A stretch of 56,857 nucleotides of DNA from an uncultured Sulfitobacter sp. GTDB taxonomy: Bacteria > Pseudomonadota > Alphaproteobacteria > Rhodobacterales > Rhodobacteraceae. The position numbers were made by a program, and so were the translations under genes. Under the pieces are notes generated by a model. It was not told the DNA's origin and ran no database searches. It saw only the letters and a program-made list of their open reading frames with translations. Shown here piece after piece: positions 53,154-56,857 of this stretch (position 1 is its first letter; every line of letters starts with the position of its first letter). Where the stretch lies: positions 1-56,857 of the forward strand of contig CALFWM010000075.1 in the NCBI GenBank assembly GCA_937928635.1, in the 5' to 3' direction.

Positions 53154-53527
53154 TGTTGCGCTTTGTTGCTATATCCCTTTGCCTGATGGGCGGCACCTCT
53201 TTGGCGGCGCAAAATGCGTTGTCACTGTCTGTGTCGCCCGGAACGCTGGTCTATGGTTTCGGTGAGGCAGAGAGCCTTGCGGAAGCACGTCAGCTTTCAC
53301 AGGACGCCTGTGGTGCAATCGCGCGCGGTTGCAAATTGTCCCGCATCGCAAGAAACCGATGCATCAGCATTGCCGTTGATGAAGTGAACATCGGTTGGGG
53401 TCCGGGCCGGGGAAAAAGCGCCGAAAGCTCCGCAGCAAACGCGCTGAAGAACTGTGAATACTACGAATCCAACACTGCGTGCGAAGTCGTTGAGACCCGT
53501 TGCGTACTAAAAGAAGAGGAAGGCTGA
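53153..53527 (+). CDS. Small exported cysteine-rich protein coupled to rpsL (DUF4189-like)
   Basis: The 124-residue protein has a clear signal peptide (MLRFVAISLCLMGGTSLAA) and a mature part with about six cysteines. The segment GRGKSAESSAANALKNCEYY resembles DUF4189-type periplasmic proteins, where Ala-rich helices end in paired cysteines. Its ATG overlaps the rpsL stop by one base, and rpsG begins 3 bases after its stop. It is embedded in the operon and expected to be highly transcribed. Function is unknown. Confidence 0.75.
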   Translation: MLRFVAISLCLMGGTSLAAQNALSLSVSPGTLVYGFGEAESLAEARQLSQDACGAIARGCKLSRIARNRCISIAVDEVNIGWGPGRGKSAESSAANALKNCEYYESNTACEVVETRCVLKEEEG

Positions 53528-53530
53528 GAC

Positions 53531-54001
53531 ATGTCACGCCGCCACGCCGCTGAAAAACGCGAAGTTCTGCCAGATGCCAAATACGGTGATCTGGTGCTGA
53601 CCAAGTTCATGAACAACCTGATGATCGACGGCAAAAAATCCGTCGCTGAGCGCATCGTTTACAACGCCATGACCCGCGTTGAAGACAAGATCAAACGCGC
53701 GCCCATCGAAGTGTTCCACGAAGCGCTGGACAATATCAAACCCTCCGTCGAGGTGCGTTCGCGCCGCGTTGGTGGTGCCACCTATCAGGTGCCCGTTGAG
53801 GTGCGCCCCGAGCGCCGTGAGGCCCTGGCGATCCGCTGGTTGATCAAGGCAAGCCGTTCACGGAACGAAAACACCATGGAAGAGCGCCTTGCAGGCGAGC
53901 TGCTGGACGCTGTTCAGTCCCGTGGCACAGCTGTGAAAAAGCGTGAAGACACCCACAAAATGGCGGATGCCAACAAAGCGTTCAGCCACTACCGCTGGTA
54001 A
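53531..54001 (+). CDS. rpsG: Ribosomal protein S7
   Basis: The 156-residue S7 nucleates assembly of the 30S head. Motifs include MSRRHAAEKREVLPDAKYGD, NNLMIDGKKSVAERIVY and the C-terminal REDTHKMADANKAFSHYRW. The AGAGGAAGG ribosome site lies at the end of the preceding exported-protein gene. fusA follows after 74 bases. Confidence 0.98.
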   Translation: MSRRHAAEKREVLPDAKYGDLVLTKFMNNLMIDGKKSVAERIVYNAMTRVEDKIKRAPIEVFHEALDNIKPSVEVRSRRVGGATYQVPVEVRPERREALAIRWLIKASRSRNENTMEERLAGELLDAVQSRGTAVKKREDTHKMADANKAFSHYRW

Positions 54002-54075
54002 ACCTGACAAGATCGGGGCCGCGATCCGCGTGGCCCCTGACTATTTCAACGCAAGACCTCTGAGGACACTTCCCA

Positions 54076-56193
54076 ATGGCACGCGACTATCCACTCGACC
54101 GCTATCGCAACTTTGGCATCATGGCCCACATTGATGCCGGTAAAACAACCTGTTCCGAGCGTATCCTGTATTACACGGGCAAATCCCACAACATCGGTGA
54201 GGTGCACGACGGTGCGGCCACCATGGACTGGATGGAGCAGGAACAAGAGCGCGGCATCACCATCACCTCCGCTGCGACAACCACCTTCTGGGAACGCACA
54301 GAGGACGGCCAGACCGCCGAAACCGAAAAGCACCGCCTGAACATCATCGACACCCCCGGCCACGTGGATTTCACCATCGAGGTTGAGCGTTCCCTGGCCG
54401 TTCTTGACGGCGCGGTTTGTGTGCTTGATGCCAACGCGGGTGTAGAGCCGCAGACAGAAACTGTCTGGCGTCAGGCGGACCGCTACAAAGTGCCACGCAT
54501 GGTTTTTGTCAACAAAATGGACAAGATCGGCGCGGATTTCTTTAACTGCGTGAACATGATCGAAGAGCGTACAGGTGCAACCGCCGTGCCCGTCGGTATT
54601 CCAATTGGTGCCGAAACAGAGCTTGAGGGCCTTGTTGATCTGGTCACCATGGAAGAATGGCTGTGGCAGGGTGAAGACCTTGGTGCCTCCTGGATCAAAG
54701 CGCCCATCCGCGACAGCCTGAAAGACATGGCGGAAGAATGGCGCGGCAAGATGATCGAAAACGCCGTCGAGCAAGACGACGACGCCATGGAAGCCTACCT
54801 TGAAGGCAACGAACCAGACGTTCCAACCCTGCGCAAACTGCTGCGCAAGGGCTGCCTCGCCATGGCGTTTGTGCCGGTACTGGGCGGTTCCGCGTTCAAG
54901 AACAAAGGTGTTCAGCCACTGCTGAACGCTGTGATCGACTATCTGCCCAGCCCGCTGGACGTTGTGGATTACATGGGCTTTAAACCCGGCGATGAGGACG
55001 AAGTGCGCGACATCGCACGTCGTGCCGACGACAATATGGCCTTCTCTGGTCTCGCGTTCAAAATCATGAATGACCCGTTTGTGGGTACGCTGACCTTCAC
55101 ACGCATCTATTCCGGTGTGCTCAACAAAGGTGACACGCTGCTGAATTCGACCAAGGGTCGTAAGGAACGTGTGGGCCGGATGATGATGATGCACTCCAAC
55201 GACCGTGAAGAAATCACCGAAGCGTTCGCAGGCGACATCATTGCGCTGGCAGGTCTGAAAGACACCACCACGGGTGATACACTTTGTTCCGACAAAGAAC
55301 CTGTTGTGCTGGAAACGATGACCTTCCCCGATCCGGTGATCGAAATCGCGGTTGAGCCAAAGACAAAGGCCGACCAAGAGAAAATGGGCATTGGCCTCCA
55401 GCGTCTTGCGGCAGAGGATCCTTCCTTCCGCGTTGAGACAGATCTGGAATCCGGTCAGACCATCATGAAGGGCATGGGCGAACTTCACCTCGACATTCTG
55501 GTGGACCGTCTGAAACGTGAATTTAAGGTTGAAGCCAACATCGGCGCGCCACAGGTGGCCTATCGTGAGACGATCTCTCGTGAGGCCGAAGTCACCTACA
55601 CCCACAAGAAACAATCCGGTGGTTCCGGTCAGTTTGGTGAGGTGAAGATGATCCTGATGCCAACCGAGCCCGGCGAAGGCTACTCCTTTGAGAGCCGCAT
55701 CGTTGGTGGTGCCATTCCAAAGGAATACATCCCCGGTGTTGAAAAAGGCATCAACTCGGTCATGGACTCTGGTCCGTTGGCGGGCTTTCCCGTCATCGAC
55801 TTCAAGGTGGCCCTGATCGACGGTAAATTCCACGACGTTGACAGCTCCGTTCTGGCCTTTGAAATCGCCGCCCGTATGGGCATGCGTGAAGGCATGAAGA
55901 AAGCAGGCGCGAAGCTGCTGGAACCCATCATGAAGGTCGAAGTGATCACACCCGAAGAATACACAGGTGGTATCATTGGTGATCTGACATCCCGTCGGGG
56001 TCAGGTTCAGGGGCAGGATACTCGCGGCAATGCCATTGCCATCGACGCGTTTGTGCCGTTGGCCAATATGTTTGGCTACATCAACACTCTGCGGTCCATG
56101 TCATCGGGTCGTGCGAACTTTACTATGCAGTTCGACCACTATGAGGCCGTGCCACAGAACATCTCTGATGAGATTCAGGCAAAGTTCGCCTGA
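54076..56193 (+). CDS. fusA: Translation elongation factor G
   Basis: The 705-residue translocase GTPase has G1 AHIDAGKTT, G2 ERGITITSAATT, G3 DTPGHVDF and G4 NKMD. Domains II-V follow and end near SSGRANFTMQFDHYEAVP. Length is normal. Its TGA overlaps the ATG of the lipoprotein gene (TGATG). Confidence 0.98.
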   Translation: MARDYPLDRYRNFGIMAHIDAGKTTCSERILYYTGKSHNIGEVHDGAATMDWMEQEQERGITITSAATTTFWERTEDGQTAETEKHRLNIIDTPGHVDFTIEVERSLAVLDGAVCVLDANAGVEPQTETVWRQADRYKVPRMVFVNKMDKIGADFFNCVNMIEERTGATAVPVGIPIGAETELEGLVDLVTMEEWLWQGEDLGASWIKAPIRDSLKDMAEEWRGKMIENAVEQDDDAMEAYLEGNEPDVPTLRKLLRKGCLAMAFVPVLGGSAFKNKGVQPLLNAVIDYLPSPLDVVDYMGFKPGDEDEVRDIARRADDNMAFSGLAFKIMNDPFVGTLTFTRIYSGVLNKGDTLLNSTKGRKERVGRMMMMHSNDREEITEAFAGDIIALAGLKDTTTGDTLCSDKEPVVLETMTFPDPVIEIAVEPKTKADQEKMGIGLQRLAAEDPSFRVETDLESGQTIMKGMGELHLDILVDRLKREFKVEANIGAPQVAYRETISREAEVTYTHKKQSGGSGQFGEVKMILMPTEPGEGYSFESRIVGGAIPKEYIPGVEKGINSVMDSGPLAGFPVIDFKVALIDGKFHDVDSSVLAFEIAARMGMREGMKKAGAKLLEPIMKVEVITPEEYTGGIIGDLTSRRGQVQGQDTRGNAIAIDAFVPLANMFGYINTLRSMSSGRANFTMQFDHYEAVPQNISDEIQAKFA

Positions 56194-56729
56194 TGCGGAT
56201 TGGTACACGACATATCGCGCGCCGGGGAGTCATCCTCGGCTGTGCGCTCCTCCTCGCGGGGTGCGCGCAGCCGCAATTGACGGGTGACATCGCGGGCGGG
56301 CTGGCGATCAACTCGGTCAGTGTTGAAACATCATCGCTGACCAAAGCTGTCAAAGGCCGGCCAAATGCCATTACGACAACGCAATTGGCCGATGATGCAA
56401 CCCGCGTGCTCACCAAACGTTTTGCCGCCCAAAGCGGCACAGTAAAGGGTGACCTGGTGGTAGAGGTCAAAGAGGTCAATCTGGTGGCGCGCGGGCTCTC
56501 CGCGCTGGCACCCGTGCAGAGTTCGTCCAAGGTTGTGCTGTCCGTTACGGAACGCGGCACAGGCAAGGTGATCGTCGCACCAACAGAAATAACCGCCTTC
56601 TCCGCGCAGGTGCGCGGGGGTGGGATTATCGGGGCGGCAACCGCGCCTTCGGTAGAAAAGGACTATAACGCGACGCTTCGGGGCCTCGCGGATGCAGTTG
56701 AAAAGCGCCTTTACGGCGCACAAAAATAA
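56193..56729 (+). CDS. Lipoprotein coupled to fusA
   Basis: The 178-residue predicted lipoprotein has a lipobox LLAG-Cys at about residue 24 (signal RGVILGCALLLAGC). The mature domain alternates strands and helices (DLVVEVKEVNLVARGLSALAPV; AVEKRLYGAQK at the end) and has no further cysteines. I do not recognise the family. The start overlaps the fusA stop by one base, and tuf follows 12 bases later with AAGGAG overlapping its last codons. It is the second exported-protein gene inserted into the str operon. Confidence 0.8.
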   Translation: MRIGTRHIARRGVILGCALLLAGCAQPQLTGDIAGGLAINSVSVETSSLTKAVKGRPNAITTTQLADDATRVLTKRFAAQSGTVKGDLVVEVKEVNLVARGLSALAPVQSSSKVVLSVTERGTGKVIVAPTEITAFSAQVRGGGIIGAATAPSVEKDYNATLRGLADAVEKRLYGAQK

Positions 56730-56741
56730 GGAGCCAGCACC

Positions 56742-56857
56742 ATGGCAAAGGCAAAGTTTGAACGCAATAAACCGCACGTGAACATCGGCACGATTGGTCA
56801 CGTTGACCACGGCAAGACGACGTTGACAGCGGCGATCACGAAGTACTTTGGCGACTT
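56742..56857 (+). CDS. tuf: Translation elongation factor Tu (5' part, runs off the window)
   Basis: The first 38 codons are present. MAKAKFERNKPHVNIGTIGH is followed by VDHGKTTLTAAIT, the G1 motif of EF-Tu, which delivers aminoacyl-tRNA to the ribosome. AAGGAG precedes the ATG. The remainder lies beyond the window. Confidence 0.97.
   Translation, partial: MAKAKFERNKPHVNIGTIGHVDHGKTTLTAAITKYFGD

Noticed and set aside
54046..55833. A 595-codon open frame antisense to fusA, and similar long antisense frames across rpoB, rpoC, the sulfatases and the terminase.
   Set aside because: They mirror highly biased codon use of the sense genes, lack ribosome sites and show no recognisable domains; the sense genes are certain.

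Overview
The window looks like a chromosome segment of a marine alphaproteobacterium of the Rhodobacterales (Roseobacter group). The evidence is the composition (G+C-rich housekeeping genes), the gene order secE-nusG-rplK-rplA-rplJ-rplL-rpoB-rpoC-rpsL-rpsG-fusA-tuf, and the families of the accessory genes. This assignment is inferred from gene content; no search was run.

Region 1 (1-14234) is an accessory catabolic island. It opens with the end of an IS5-type transposase, a decayed ABC substrate-binding protein gene and the C-terminal stump of a sulfatase. It then carries kynureninase, an aldehyde dehydrogenase, a LysR regulator and an L-aspartate-dehydrogenase-like gene on the minus strand. 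Divergent from these are an atypical DapA/NanA-family lyase and 3-hydroxyanthranilate 3,4-dioxygenase. After decayed LysR fragments come two sulfatase/phosphonate-monoester-hydrolase paralogues, a cupin, a kynurenine-formamidase-like hydrolase and a flavin reductase. Formamidase, kynureninase and the dioxygenase would take N-formylkynurenine to the 3-hydroxyanthranilate ring-cleavage level. No ACMS decarboxylase or kynurenine 3-monooxygenase is visible here.

Region 2 (14823-26516) is tRNA-Trp with an 11.7-kb element inserted in its 3' end, bounded by a perfect 45-bp direct repeat. The element encodes an integrase, a complete capsid and packaging module (small and large terminase, portal, protease-capsid fusion, gpW-like connector, decoration protein) and a primase-helicase. 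It has no tail or lysis genes. That is the layout expected of a capsid-forming phage satellite rather than an ordinary prophage. Two unusual structured non-coding stretches lie inside it.

Region 3 (26757-56857) is the transcription/translation core: radC, a frameshifted WYL regulator, a DMT exporter, secE, nusG, rplK-rplA, rplJ-rplL, rpoB, rpoC, rpsL, rpsG, fusA and the start of tuf. It is interrupted by several insertions. A glycosyltransferase-acyltransferase fusion lies antisense between nusG and rplK. A two-gene, A+T-richer operon (ImmA/IrrE peptidase plus class III nucleotide-cyclase-like protein) lies between rplL and rpoB. A run of tightly overlapping genes for secreted proteins lies between rpoB and rpoC. 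Two 32-codon chimeric mini-genes occur in that run, each made of the start of rpoC joined to the end of rpoB. They look like scars of tandem duplication of the rpoB-rpoC junction, and they keep the Shine-Dalgarno and stop/start overlap that couple translation to the next gene. Further small exported-protein genes are joined to rpsL and fusA by 1-nt stop/start overlaps.

The most novel candidates are the rpoB/rpoC junction array, the cyclase plus ImmA pair (a possible defence or stress-signalling module) and the tailless satellite with its structured RNA or DNA elements.
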